From positions 1 to 64,000 of the forward strand of contig CAYVQZ010000025.1 of NCBI GenBank assembly GCA_964453435.1: a DNA stretch of 64,000 nt, written 5' to 3'. The translations under genes were made by a program, and so were the position numbers. The stretch comes from CAYVQZ01 sp964453435 (GTDB lineage: Bacteria > Abyssobacteria > SURF-5). Shown here piece by piece: positions 35,089-44,147 of this stretch. The notes below the pieces were generated by a model. That model was not told the DNA's origin. It did not search any database and was given only the letters and a program-made list of their open reading frames with translations. The stretch's first letter is position 1; each line of letters opens with the position of its first letter.

Positions 35089-35856
35089 ATGTCATATAAT
35101 AAATTCCCTATCGAGGGGAAAGTCGCGCTCATAACCGGTGGCAGCCGCGGGATAGGAAAAGCCATTGCGCTCGATTTCGCGAGAGCAGGCGCAGACGTCG
35201 TTGTCGCCAGTCGAAAGCTCGATGCGTGCAAGGCGGCCGCCGGGGAAATCGAAGCACTCGGCAGGCGCGCTTTGGCGGTATCCACCCACACCGGCAAAGC
35301 GGAGCAACTGGGAAGTCTCGTCGACGCGGCGCTGAATGAATTCGGAAGAATCGATATCCTCGTGAACAACGCGGCCACGAATCCCCACTTCGGCGCAACC
35401 GTCGATATCGAACGAGGGGCATGGGACAAGACGTTTGAAGTGAACGTCGACGGTGTCTTTTTCCTGACCCAGCTGGTGGTCAACAGGTGGATGCGCGAAC
35501 ACGGGGGAGTCATAATAAATATGGCGTCCGTCGCAGGACTCCGGCCAGCCCCCATGACGGGCGCGTATTGTGTGACCAAGGCCGCGCTGATTATGCTCAC
35601 TCAAGTGCTGGCAGCCGAGCTGGGCGTTTACAACATTCGGGTGAACGCCATCGCGCCGGGTTTCATCAGGACCGACATGAGCAAGGCCGTGTGGACCAGC
35701 GACCTGTTCAAAGAACACTCGAAACGATTTCCGATTCCGCGGGTCGGCGAAACGGACGACCTGACAGCCGCCGCGCTGTATCTCGCGTCCGATGCTTCGG
35801 CTTTCATGACCGGCGAGACACTCGTGATAGACGGCGGCGCTCGATGGGTCGAGTGA
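35089..35856 (+). CDS. Short-chain dehydrogenase/reductase
   Basis: 255 residues. ITGGSRGIGKAIALDFA, ILVNNAATNPHFG, INMASVAGLRPAPMTGAYCVTKAAL (Ser, Tyr and Lys of the active site). The Ser-Arg after strand 2 (VVASRKLD) suggests NADP(H). GGAGGA precedes the ATG. Very similar family members act on 3-oxoacyl chains or sugars. Confidence 0.9.
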   Translation: MSYNKFPIEGKVALITGGSRGIGKAIALDFARAGADVVVASRKLDACKAAAGEIEALGRRALAVSTHTGKAEQLGSLVDAALNEFGRIDILVNNAATNPHFGATVDIERGAWDKTFEVNVDGVFFLTQLVVNRWMREHGGVIINMASVAGLRPAPMTGAYCVTKAALIMLTQVLAAELGVYNIRVNAIAPGFIRTDMSKAVWTSDLFKEHSKRFPIPRVGETDDLTAAALYLASDASAFMTGETLVIDGGARWVE

Positions 35857-35913
35857 CCTGAACGGCAGATGCGACGATAGCTCTGCGTGATGGCCTGTGG
35901 CGCATTAGAAACC

Positions 35914-35945
35914 GTTGCGACGGGCGAAGCAAAGCCCGGCGCAAC
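35914..35945. terminator. Hairpin between convergent SDR genes
   Basis: GTTGCG-A-CGGGC, an 8-base loop, then GCCCG-G-CGCAAC: an 11-pair stem with one mismatch. It is 57 bases after one stop and 49 bases before the other. There is no T-run, so it is a possible bidirectional attenuator or terminator only. Confidence 0.4.
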
Positions 35946-35994
35946 GCTGACGCAGAAGGAGGATTGGTTCATCTGGCTGCGGCTTCGAAGACTT

Positions 35995-36738
35995 TCACCC
36001 CATGTACAATCCGCCATTGATGTCAAGCGCAATACCAGTGATATACGATGCGTAGTCCGATGCCAGGAAGGTAATCGCGCCTGCGACATCGTCTGGCGTT
36101 CCCCACCTCCTGAGCGGAACCTGGCTCAAGAGTTCCTCCTGTTGTTCGATTACCCCTCCGGTCAGCGGCGTTATTACCGGTCCCGGACAAACCGCGTTCA
36201 CGGTTATGCCATACGGCCCGAGTTCGTGCGCCAGGTTGCGAGTGAGACCGACTATCGCCGCCTTCGATGCTCCATAGTGGGGACCGCCCATCACGCTTCT
36301 GCTCCGGCCCGCGATGGACGAAACATTGATAATGCGCCCGTATCCCGCCTGCTTCATCGACGGAACGATTGCCCGGGAACAGAGGAACACGCTGTTCACG
36401 TTCGTCCTGAACACCGCGTCCCACAAAGGTTCATCGATGTCCTCGATCCCTCCCGGCAGACCGACACCCGCGTTGTTCACGAGCACGTGAATCCAACCCC
36501 ATTCGTCGAGCAGTTTCCTGAACTGTTCGTCCGTTTCGGCCTTCGAGGTCACATCGCACCTCATCGCAATTGCCTTCCCGCCGGACGTATTGATGGCGTC
36601 AGCCACCTCGGTAATCTTCTCGGCCGTTCTCCCAACCACTGCCACGCGTGCGTTCTTTCCCGCAAAAAGCTCGGCCGTGGCCTTGCCGATTCCCGAACCT
36701 GCTCCCGTCACGATTACGTTTTTACCAGAGAAATCCAT
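35995..36738 (-). CDS. Short-chain dehydrogenase/reductase
   Basis: 247 residues from ATG 36738. VIVTGAGSGIGKATAELFAG, LVNNAGVGLPGGIED, INVSSIAGRSRSVMGGPHYGASKAAI with the catalytic triad. Arg in VVGRTAEK suggests NADP(H). The longer frame from 36810 is not needed. It is convergent with the two other SDR genes. Confidence 0.9.
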   Translation of the reverse strand: MDFSGKNVIVTGAGSGIGKATAELFAGKNARVAVVGRTAEKITEVADAINTSGGKAIAMRCDVTSKAETDEQFRKLLDEWGWIHVLVNNAGVGLPGGIEDIDEPLWDAVFRTNVNSVFLCSRAIVPSMKQAGYGRIINVSSIAGRSRSVMGGPHYGASKAAIVGLTRNLAHELGPYGITVNAVCPGPVITPLTGGVIEQQEELLSQVPLRRWGTPDDVAGAITFLASDYASYITGIALDINGGLYMG

Positions 36739-36901
36739 GTTCAAGCTCTCTTGTTCTTTCTGAAGATCGCGGCCTTGGGCGTCATGCATTTGGTCTTGCG
36801 TAACGAACAATCATATGCGATGACTGACCTCGCGACAACGGAATGCGAGACGCCCGCGACTCTGTAAGGATTGGTTTTCCAATGCGCGGCGCCGGAACGG
36901 T

Positions 36902-37720
36902 TCAAATTTGAACTTTAAACACGCCCTTGAGCGAGTAGCCGGCCGCTATCGACACGACGAAAAATATGACGAGCCAGTGCAGGCGCCAGCCGAGAAGCTC
37001 CGTCGTGCGCGGAGGAAAAGCGATGTGTATCTCCTCCAGAGGGAGGCCGGCGGGGAGCGGCTTCTGGCCGGGAGCGAGAAGTGACGAATAAAGTCCCGAT
37101 TTGGTTCTTTTCGGATAAACGCGTTCGAGGGCGTCCGATACGACAATCGGGTTGTTCACACGTTCGTTGCCGACGAGAACCGCAAGCTCGTGCTCGCCTT
37201 TCTCGACGGCGCTGAGTTTGAAATCGACCTCCTGCTCTCCCGGAACTTTAAAAAGCGGTGTTTCCAGCCGCAGCCCTTCGCTCAACTCCACGGACAGGGG
37301 GATATCCTCGGCGTTCGCATCTGGGGGGAGTTTCAACTTCACGAGCGCAGTCTCGCCGGGCCTCAGCGGCCTGTTCTCATAGCGGATGCCCAACTGGACC
37401 AGGATCAGGAGCACGGGCACAATCATAATCAGCATGGGTAGTATGGAATACCGCATGTACGTGAGGTTGGCCCGGAGTATCCGCTTCTGGGCGTCGAGCA
37501 TCAGGCCGAGGTCATCTTTGAACAGTCGCACCTCGAGAAAGTAGGCGCTGATTTTGTTTCTCGCGCTCTTGATGGCCGCCTGATTCGATGTGTATTTGAA
37601 TATCACGACCATCACGATTCCCGTCAGCACTGATACCGTCAACAGTCCCCACACGGGCGCCATGCCGCTGAACGGTTTCAGAATCACATCGAAAATGGCC
37701 GTTATCATTGAGTTAATCAT
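36902..37720 (-). CDS. EMC3/TMCO1-like (DUF106-type) membrane protein with exported beta domain
   Basis: About 272 residues. Helix 1 (about 20-42) is followed by a charged helical hairpin, SARNKISAYFLEVRLFKDD and LDAQKRILRANLTYMRY, then helix 2 (about 91-111). A 130-residue domain rich in beta pattern comes next and contains GETALVKLKLPPDANAED and SAVEKGEHELAVLVGNER. Helix 3 is near the C-terminus. The helix-coiled-coil-helix plan resembles the Oxa1/YidC/EMC3 superfamily. The large insert before the last helix is unusual. Last gene of the phosphodiesterase cluster, 40 bases after the ribbon-helix-helix gene. The function is inferred as insertion or assembly of an envelope component. Confidence 0.65.
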   Translation of the reverse strand: MINSMITAIFDVILKPFSGMAPVWGLLTVSVLTGIVMVVIFKYTSNQAAIKSARNKISAYFLEVRLFKDDLGLMLDAQKRILRANLTYMRYSILPMLIMIVPVLLILVQLGIRYENRPLRPGETALVKLKLPPDANAEDIPLSVELSEGLRLETPLFKVPGEQEVDFKLSAVEKGEHELAVLVGNERVNNPIVVSDALERVYPKRTKSGLYSSLLAPGQKPLPAGLPLEEIHIAFPPRTTELLGWRLHWLVIFFVVSIAAGYSLKGVFKVQI

Positions 37721-37760
37721 CTGCAATGTGTTTCTCTCAAATCGTCGGCTCTCAATCTAT

Positions 37761-37952
37761 TCAGGAGATGTATCCCAGACCCTTCAGCTTTTTCTTTATC
37801 TCCTCCTCCGAGTCCGATTCTTCAAGCCGCTCGATTTCTTTTTCCAGCGCGTGGGTGATGAATTCCTCGACGGACGAATATCCGGCCAACTCGGCGTAGT
37901 ATCGGACCTTTTTCAACAATTCCTTGTCAAGTTTGATTTTTGAGCCAAACAT
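37761..37952 (-). CDS. Ribbon-helix-helix small protein with LGYI tail
   Basis: 63 residues. KIKLDKELLKKVRYYAELAG and SSVEEFITHALEKEI make a strand-helix-helix unit of the MetJ/Arc/CopG type. The tail EESDSEEEIKKKLKGLGYIS follows. Almost the same tail (EEEEKIKERLRSLGYI) closes the APS-kinase-like protein of this cluster. AAGGAG lies seven bases before ATG 37952. It may regulate the cluster or act as a small adaptor. Confidence 0.8.
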   Translation of the reverse strand: MFGSKIKLDKELLKKVRYYAELAGYSSVEEFITHALEKEIERLEESDSEEEIKKKLKGLGYIS

Positions 37953-38062
37953 TGGAAACTCCTTGTTGACCGCGCAGACGTTTGGGTTTTCAACGATAAC
38001 CCGCATCACCAATCGTGAGACGGATTCTTTCAGGCAGAAGCGCGAGTCGAACACGTTACCAC

Positions 38063-40027
38063 TCAAAAAACCGGCCTCCCCCGCATCACATCCGGGGGGT
38101 CGATTCCGAACTCGGCCAGGATGGTCGGCGTCAGGTCGCGCAGCCTTGGGTCGCTGACCTTGAGCTTCTTGTTCGATACCAGCACGCCAGGCACCACTTC
38201 GGCCGCCATGCAGTGGTCGCCGCTCCACCGTTCGTCGTTGTCGGCGAACAGGTAATCCGGGAACGAACCGATGGCGGTCTCCCACGAGGCCCGATAGCCG
38301 GAGGCATAGCCGATTATCGCGTCGGGCACTATGTTCTCGTCGGCATTCGAATAGACTTCTTTTGTCTTATAGACGCGCACTATCGCCTGCTCTCCTGTCT
38401 CGGGATCGCGGACCTCGAGCAGTTTTTGGGCGATCTCGTCGAGCAGCTTGTATTTGTCGCCCGGGTTCACGATGCCCATCCCCTCGCGGCCACGCTGATT
38501 GATGTACAGCCCGTTCAGGCCGAGACCATACGCTTTCGTCCGGCTCCATGCCACGTTCGAGTAGAACTCGCCCTCTTTCTCGTTCGTCAGCGTGATGTAG
38601 CCGTTGTCCTTGAGCCATGTGTTCAAGTTGAAGCTGCGGTAAAATGGCGAGAAACCATGGTCCGACATTACTATGAGCGTTGTGTTCGAATCGACCTTCT
38701 TCAGAGCCTTGCCCAACACGGTATCCATCTCGATGTAGATGTCGTACAGCACATGCCCGTATTTCTCTCCAAGTTCCCTTTCATGGATCGGATGTTTCGG
38801 GTCGATCAGCCACCACAGCATGTGCGAGTTCTGATCGAGGCTGCAGAAATAGAAGAAGAGGAAGCCGGACTCGAAGTCGTTTAGCACGTGCTCATACATG
38901 CTCAGCCGCTCGCGGAGGACAATCCCTGTTTGCCCTAAATAGTCGTCCATTCCCAGAACGTCGGCAGAAAACGCCTTCGTGTCTTCCGGCATGCCCTGAG
39001 TGTAATAGCGTCCCACTTTCTCGGCCAGTTTTCCGGCATAGTTAGCAGGAGTCGAAATCGGGAGGGCGGGGTCCAGCGGGTCGATATTTATCGGAGAGAC
39101 GTAAAGCCCGAACGCCGGGTTGACCTCCTTGAGGTAGAATCGGCACATACCCTTGACGCTCTGGATGTACGGAATCGCCACGAAGCTGACCGGAATCCAT
39201 TCGCTCCATTCGCCGACCTTCAGCAGGACTTCCTCATTGTCAACGGTGATCTTCGCGATTGAATTGCCCTGGTCCACGTGGACCGTGAAATCCCGTTTTA
39301 GGGTCGGCGCATCCTTTTTGAATGTGTTCTTCGGGCCGACCAACTGCGCTTGGACCGTGTTCCCGACAACGTCAACGGCGTAGACCTTGCCGCCGGTTAT
39401 GTCTTCCTCCTCATACCGCTCCGGTCTGTCCGTGTAAAAAGAGAATGTTCCATACGTCCCGAGGATATCCGGCGTACCCATACCCGAAATCGAACGGCCT
39501 TTGCACTCGGCGGGCGGAAAATTGGCCGGCATCTTTATGACCGTCGTCGGCACTCCGCGCTCTTCGAGAATCTGCCAGAAGGCTTTTCCCTTGCGAAGCA
39601 GCTTCGTCTTTCCGCCTGAGAGCGGTATCACCCAACTGCCCACAGATATCGTGCGCTCGGCCTCCTCCGTCTTGCTGGTGGAAAGGAACGGCAAATACGT
39701 TTCGGGCTCGCGATGGATGAAATCGAAAATGCCGTGCCCGCCGGGGTCCATCCCCGTTATGAAATCCGACCACGCCACCGGACTCTGCGGCGGTATGCTG
39801 GTTCCGAGGCGCGCGAACGTGCCTTCTTGCGCCAGGCGCGCAAAATTCGGCATCTTGCCCTGCGCAATCATTTCTTCCAGAATATTCGGGTCCATCCCGT
39901 CGATGCCGAGCACGATAACCCTTTTGTCCGACGAACCGGCCGCGCTTTTCGAACCGCATGAAACGAGAGGAGCGAGAAAGCAGCCGATAAGCAGAATGAA
40001 GAAAATACACAAAGCTTTCTGTTTCAT
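38063..40027 (-). CDS. Alkaline-phosphatase-superfamily phosphodiesterase, lipoprotein (paralogue 1)
   Basis: About 654 residues from ATG 40027; ATG 40051 is possible. A lipoprotein signal ends LVSC with C24 as the lipid site. The type I phosphodiesterase/nucleotide pyrophosphatase fold shows VLGIDGMDPN (first metal Asp43), nucleophile Ser82 in QSPVAWSDFITG, LDQNSHMLWW, and VMSDHGFSPFYRSFN. The late metal His is in GDHCMAAEV. Ser, not Cys, at the nucleophile position argues against a sulfatase. The substrate is unknown; location is the periplasmic face of a membrane. It lies 28 bases downstream of paralogue 2. Confidence 0.85.
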   Translation of the reverse strand: MKQKALCIFFILLIGCFLAPLVSCGSKSAAGSSDKRVIVLGIDGMDPNILEEMIAQGKMPNFARLAQEGTFARLGTSIPPQSPVAWSDFITGMDPGGHGIFDFIHREPETYLPFLSTSKTEEAERTISVGSWVIPLSGGKTKLLRKGKAFWQILEERGVPTTVIKMPANFPPAECKGRSISGMGTPDILGTYGTFSFYTDRPERYEEEDITGGKVYAVDVVGNTVQAQLVGPKNTFKKDAPTLKRDFTVHVDQGNSIAKITVDNEEVLLKVGEWSEWIPVSFVAIPYIQSVKGMCRFYLKEVNPAFGLYVSPINIDPLDPALPISTPANYAGKLAEKVGRYYTQGMPEDTKAFSADVLGMDDYLGQTGIVLRERLSMYEHVLNDFESGFLFFYFCSLDQNSHMLWWLIDPKHPIHERELGEKYGHVLYDIYIEMDTVLGKALKKVDSNTTLIVMSDHGFSPFYRSFNLNTWLKDNGYITLTNEKEGEFYSNVAWSRTKAYGLGLNGLYINQRGREGMGIVNPGDKYKLLDEIAQKLLEVRDPETGEQAIVRVYKTKEVYSNADENIVPDAIIGYASGYRASWETAIGSFPDYLFADNDERWSGDHCMAAEVVPGVLVSNKKLKVSDPRLRDLTPTILAEFGIDPPDVMRGRPVF

Positions 40028-40055
40028 AAAAAATAACCCGCCTTTTTTCATCGTC

Positions 40056-42236
40056 TTAATCTGGCGCCTCCTTGTCCGAAAGCAGCGATTTACCATCCAT
40101 ATAATTGGGAACGGCAATCCCGAAAACCTCGAGGGCCGTTGGCGCTATGTCCATTATACTGACTGCGCGCGAATTCATCTTCCGGTTGCAGAAGAATATC
40201 CCCGGCACAAGCGCGGGGTCGATGCAGTGGTCTCCGCTCCAACTTTTCGTGTTGTCATCGAAAACCACTTCGCTCACCGTTCCGGTCACCGAATCCCACG
40301 ATGCCCGGTAGCCCGCATTGTATCCGACTATCAGGTCGGGCGCGTTGCCGCTGTACGGGCCCGAATATAACTCGGCGCTGTCAAACACCCTGTTGATTCC
40401 GGTCTCTCCGGTCTCTGTGTCTTTCAGGCCCGAGAGCTTCTCTACGAGTTCCCGTTTTAATTTCGCGGCTTCTTCGCCCGGCTCAACGATTCCGTTTGCC
40501 TCGCGTCCTCTCATGTTCAAATAAATACCGCCGAGCCCGAGCGCGAAAGCCTTTGTGCCGGACCAATCGACGCCCTCGAACCACTCGCCGCCGGATTTTC
40601 CATCCTTCAAACGAAGATATCCGTTCAGATAGAGCCACGAGTTCAAGTTCACTCCGCGGCGGAACGAGTTGAACCCGTGGTCCGACATGATTATCAGGAT
40701 ATCAGTTTCGTTGAGCTTTTCGAGCGCGCGCCCGACAAGTGTGTCCATCTCGATGTATAGGTTCTCTATCGTTTTCTTATAAAGTTCGGTATCCTTGTCA
40801 CGATTTGCGGGATGTCCGTCGTCGAGGTAACGCCAGAACAGATGTTGAATTCTGTCAGTGATATCGAAAACGCACACGCACAGTCCCCGTTTCGTCTTTT
40901 CGAGCGCGTTGAAAAACATCCGCTCGCGCTCTTTTTGTATCAGGTAGCATTGCTCTTCGAAAGCGCCTTCGTCGATGATTCGCTCATTGATGGCCCACGT
41001 GTCCTCAGCCAATCCCAGCGTGGCATACTCGCCGAGAAGCTTTGACAGATAAATCGAGTAAATGACCGGATGCGAGATCGGAAGGGCCGGCTTGGATGGA
41101 TCGACATTGATCGGAGTCATATAGAGTTCGAATTGGGGCTCGACCTCTTTCAGCAGGAATCGGCAAATCCCGTGCACCTTCACCCCCGGCGCGGCCTTGA
41201 AGGTCAGGCGGATCCAATCGGAATACACTCCTTTTCGAAGCGTGATTCTCTGGCCGTTCACCCGAAGCTCGGCCTTCGCCTTTCCATTGTTCAGAGCGGC
41301 TTCGAACGGAAGCTTCATTTCGGTTGGTTCTTTCAGCAAGGTGTCTTCGGGGCCCGGAATGAAGGCCCGAATCCTGTCTCCTTCTCTTTTCACCCAAACC
41401 TCTGTTCCGCCCGTGTATTTCCCTTCGCCACGCTCTCTTGTCGTGAAATGCGTGAACGAGCCTTGCGTGCCTTTGAGGTCGGGAACACACATCGCCGATA
41501 GCATCACCCCTCTGAACTTTTCCGGCGGGAACGTGATGGGAACCCTGAGCACGGTCGAAAATATCCCGTGCTCGCCGAGGACCGTCCAGAATGGTTTGCT
41601 CTTTCGCAAAAGCCTTATCTCGGGTTTGCTCAATGGAATGGCATACTTCCCAAGCGACAGTGTCTTGCGAGCCTTGCCGATGTGCGCCGACGAGAGGTCG
41701 GGCAAATATGTTTTCTTGTCTCGCGCCAGAAAGTCGTAGATGTTGTGCCTGCCGGGATTGCTGCCCGTCATGAATGAGGACCAGGCAACGGGTGAGATGG
41801 CCGGACACGTGGTGTTCAGTCTCTGGTACGTGCCCGTCTCCTTGAGCCGCGCAAAATTCGGCAGCTTTCCCTCCGAAATGAATTTGTCCGCCAGATGGGG
41901 GTCGAGCCCGTCAAGCCCCATGATGACCATACGGTTTGCCAGACTCCGGCCATATGCCTTCTTGCTCTTCATCCCTTTGAAAAGGTATCGAATGGGCCAC
42001 GCGAGAATCGAGAGAAACGCGAGGACAAACGCCAGAAACACGGCGAAGAACATGTTGATGATTACAAAACCGGCGCCCGGCCCGATGTAAGCGTGCGCAT
42101 GCTGTGGAAAGAGTATCAGCGCGAAGACGGCAATGAAGAGCGCACAACCAATTCGCGCTGCATCCTTCGAGAAGCGTTGTTCGGCGTGAGATGGCCCGTC
42201 AATAATCCATATACTGCAAAATAATTTCGGCGACAT
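40056..42236 (-). CDS. Alkaline-phosphatase-superfamily phosphodiesterase, membrane-anchored (paralogue 2)
   Basis: About 726 residues from ATG 42236. Two N-terminal hydrophobic stretches (about 29-48 and 55-83) surround AYIGPGAGFV, a motif seen before the anchor in some exported phosphatase-like proteins. The catalytic domain starts VIMGLDGLDPHL, with nucleophile Ser148 in ISPVAWSSFMTG, DITDRIQHLFWRYL and IMSDHGFNSFRRGVN. GDHCIDPALVPG closes the site. The start overlaps paralogue 3 by 38 bases. Same family as its neighbours, but the sequences have diverged widely. Confidence 0.85.
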   Translation of the reverse strand: MSPKLFCSIWIIDGPSHAEQRFSKDAARIGCALFIAVFALILFPQHAHAYIGPGAGFVIINMFFAVFLAFVLAFLSILAWPIRYLFKGMKSKKAYGRSLANRMVIMGLDGLDPHLADKFISEGKLPNFARLKETGTYQRLNTTCPAISPVAWSSFMTGSNPGRHNIYDFLARDKKTYLPDLSSAHIGKARKTLSLGKYAIPLSKPEIRLLRKSKPFWTVLGEHGIFSTVLRVPITFPPEKFRGVMLSAMCVPDLKGTQGSFTHFTTRERGEGKYTGGTEVWVKREGDRIRAFIPGPEDTLLKEPTEMKLPFEAALNNGKAKAELRVNGQRITLRKGVYSDWIRLTFKAAPGVKVHGICRFLLKEVEPQFELYMTPINVDPSKPALPISHPVIYSIYLSKLLGEYATLGLAEDTWAINERIIDEGAFEEQCYLIQKERERMFFNALEKTKRGLCVCVFDITDRIQHLFWRYLDDGHPANRDKDTELYKKTIENLYIEMDTLVGRALEKLNETDILIIMSDHGFNSFRRGVNLNSWLYLNGYLRLKDGKSGGEWFEGVDWSGTKAFALGLGGIYLNMRGREANGIVEPGEEAAKLKRELVEKLSGLKDTETGETGINRVFDSAELYSGPYSGNAPDLIVGYNAGYRASWDSVTGTVSEVVFDDNTKSWSGDHCIDPALVPGIFFCNRKMNSRAVSIMDIAPTALEVFGIAVPNYMDGKSLLSDKEAPD

Positions 42237-43509
42237 CTTGAATGTAAGGTTGTTCCGGAAGATTTTGGGCCGACCATAGAAACGCGTCGTCCCATGTGTG
42301 CATTCCCGTGAGCGCGGTTTCACCGAATATCTCCTTGCGTTTCAGCGACCCCTTTATGTCATATCCGTACTTCGAGACTGCTATCAGGTCCGGTCCCTGA
42401 TCGGCAAACGGTCCATGATACGCTTCGGCCCGCTCGAAAACGCGTTCTATCACGCGTTCGCCGTCAAAGGTGAGCTCGCTCAATCCCGCCTTGATATCAG
42501 CAAGAATCGGTCCCGCATCCCCGGGTTTCACGCTCCCCTTCGGATACTTTCCGACAAGGTTAAGATAGATGCGCGACGGGTCCAGTGCGAATGCGCGTGT
42601 TCCCTCGGCGATCGCCTCGGTGGTGTCCGCCTCGTCGCTTTCAAGCTGCAAAAACCCTTCCTCTCGCAACCAGGAATTCAGGTAGAACTCCTGTCTGACA
42701 CCGGTGAAACCATGGTCCGAAAGAAGGAAAAATCCCGGCGTCGGATCGGGGGCGTCGGTGAGTTTCTGGAAACGCGAGTAGATGGTCTCAAGAAACGCAT
42801 CCACTCTGCGATAATAGTTCAGAAACGCCTCGTGACACGGATGTGTGGTATCGTCGAGCGCATTCCACAAGTAGTGGTGCAGGCGATCGGTCCCTGTGAT
42901 GACCACTTCGAAAAGGTCCCAATCTTCGCTTTCCCAGAGAAAATTCACGGCCCGCAGCCGGGCGTCGAGCGTTCGGTCGAGCTCGGTCACCAGATATGAA
43001 TGGTCGTCCCGCGCTCGCATTGTGTCAATATCGATGATATATCCGTCTTGTTCGAGTTTTGGGATAAGCGGCGGAGGATGAACCGCTTTTCGCAGACTGA
43101 GCGCAACAAAGCCCGAAATCAACACCCCTTCGATCGGACGGGCCGGATACGTGGAAGGCTGGTTGATCACAACGCTGCGCTTCTTCTTCTCGGCCAGTTT
43201 GTCCCATATGGTCGGGGCGCGCAGGTCCCGAAACGACGGAAACCGCAGACTGTAGGACGCCGGTTTGAGATCGGTGAATCCAAAGATGGAATGGGTTCCC
43301 GGATTCGAACCCGTCATGAAACTCGGCCAGCTCACGGCGGAAATCTCCGGCAGGGTCACCCGCATCTGTCGCAGGTGGCCCGACTGCGCGATGCGCGCCA
43401 GCGCCGGCATTGTGCCATCCTCCGTAAAACGCCGAACAAGGGTGTGCGGCACACCGTCAAGCCCCACGATGCACGCGCGTTTTCTCTTCTTGCTCCAGAA
43501 GGGCGTCAT
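42199..43509 (-). CDS. Alkaline-phosphatase-superfamily phosphodiesterase, cytosolic (paralogue 3)
   Basis: 436 residues. No signal or membrane segment is seen. RACIVGLDGVPHTL supplies the first metal Asp, Ser57 in ISAVSWPSFMTG is the likely nucleophile, GTDRLHHYLWNAL and LLSDHGFTGVRQEFYLN follow. TGMHTWDDAFL near the end has the last metal His. ATG 43509 has TGGAG six bases upstream. It starts 15 bases after the APS-kinase gene ends. Confidence 0.85.
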   Translation of the reverse strand: MTPFWSKKRKRACIVGLDGVPHTLVRRFTEDGTMPALARIAQSGHLRQMRVTLPEISAVSWPSFMTGSNPGTHSIFGFTDLKPASYSLRFPSFRDLRAPTIWDKLAEKKKRSVVINQPSTYPARPIEGVLISGFVALSLRKAVHPPPLIPKLEQDGYIIDIDTMRARDDHSYLVTELDRTLDARLRAVNFLWESEDWDLFEVVITGTDRLHHYLWNALDDTTHPCHEAFLNYYRRVDAFLETIYSRFQKLTDAPDPTPGFFLLSDHGFTGVRQEFYLNSWLREEGFLQLESDEADTTEAIAEGTRAFALDPSRIYLNLVGKYPKGSVKPGDAGPILADIKAGLSELTFDGERVIERVFERAEAYHGPFADQGPDLIAVSKYGYDIKGSLKRKEIFGETALTGMHTWDDAFLWSAQNLPEQPYIQDVAEIILQYMDY

Positions 43510-43524
43510 GATTACTCCAGGCAA

Positions 43525-44124
43525 TTAAATGTAGCCGAGCGAACGAAGCCGTTCTTTGATTTTCTCCTCTTCCTCGTCCGTATATTCGTCCGTCGCCGAC
43601 GGCGGGATATATTGCAGGATTTCGAGAGTCTTCACGATTTTGTTCAAGCTCTCATCGACTGTTTCCTTGTCCGTCTCGACCACGATTTCCGCATCCCACG
43701 GTTCCTCGTACGGGTCGTCTATACCTGTGAGATTCGTGATTTCCCCCTTCAGCGCCTTTTCGTATAATCCTTTCGGATCGCGCTCCTTCAAAACCTCTAT
43801 GGGGCACTTGCAGTACACTTCCACGAACGAGCCAATCATCTTCCGATTTTCCTCGCGGATGGCACGGTAGGGCGAGATAGCGGCTGCAATAGCCACCACA
43901 TCGTTGCGGGTCAGAAGATGGCAGACGAACCCGATTCGCCTGATGTTAATGTCACGGTGCTCTTTTGAGAAACCCAAACCCTTGCTGAGATTGGTCCGGA
44001 TTATGTCGCCGTCGAGCACTTCCACCCTCAATCCGCGCTCGAGCAACACTCCTTCCACCTGTCGTGACAGGGTCGATTTTCCGGACCCGGACAGCCCCGT
44101 AAACCAGAGCGTGAAGCCTTTCAT
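43525..44124 (-). CDS. Adenylylsulfate-kinase-family protein with LGYI tail
   Basis: 199 residues. P-loop FTGLSGSGKSTLSRQ, LDGDIIRTNLSKGLGFSKE (DGD and substrate loop), ISPYRAIREENRKM and RDPKGLYEKALKGEITNLTG are all classic APS kinase features, which use ATP to phosphorylate APS to PAPS. No sulfate adenylyltransferase or sulfotransferase gene is in the window. After residue 175 it carries an acidic tail ending RLRSLGYI, shared with the ribbon-helix-helix protein. Placed between paralogues 3 and 4, it may serve sulfation linked to their substrates. Confidence 0.9.
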   Translation of the reverse strand: MKGFTLWFTGLSGSGKSTLSRQVEGVLLERGLRVEVLDGDIIRTNLSKGLGFSKEHRDINIRRIGFVCHLLTRNDVVAIAAAISPYRAIREENRKMIGSFVEVYCKCPIEVLKERDPKGLYEKALKGEITNLTGIDDPYEEPWDAEIVVETDKETVDESLNKIVKTLEILQYIPPSATDEYTDEEEEKIKERLRSLGYI

Positions 44125-44147
44125 CGATTACCTCCTTCTTCTGCCCG

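Noticed and set aside
38015..38884. 289-residue plus-strand frame
   Set aside because: Antisense to phosphodiesterase paralogue 1; no coding features.
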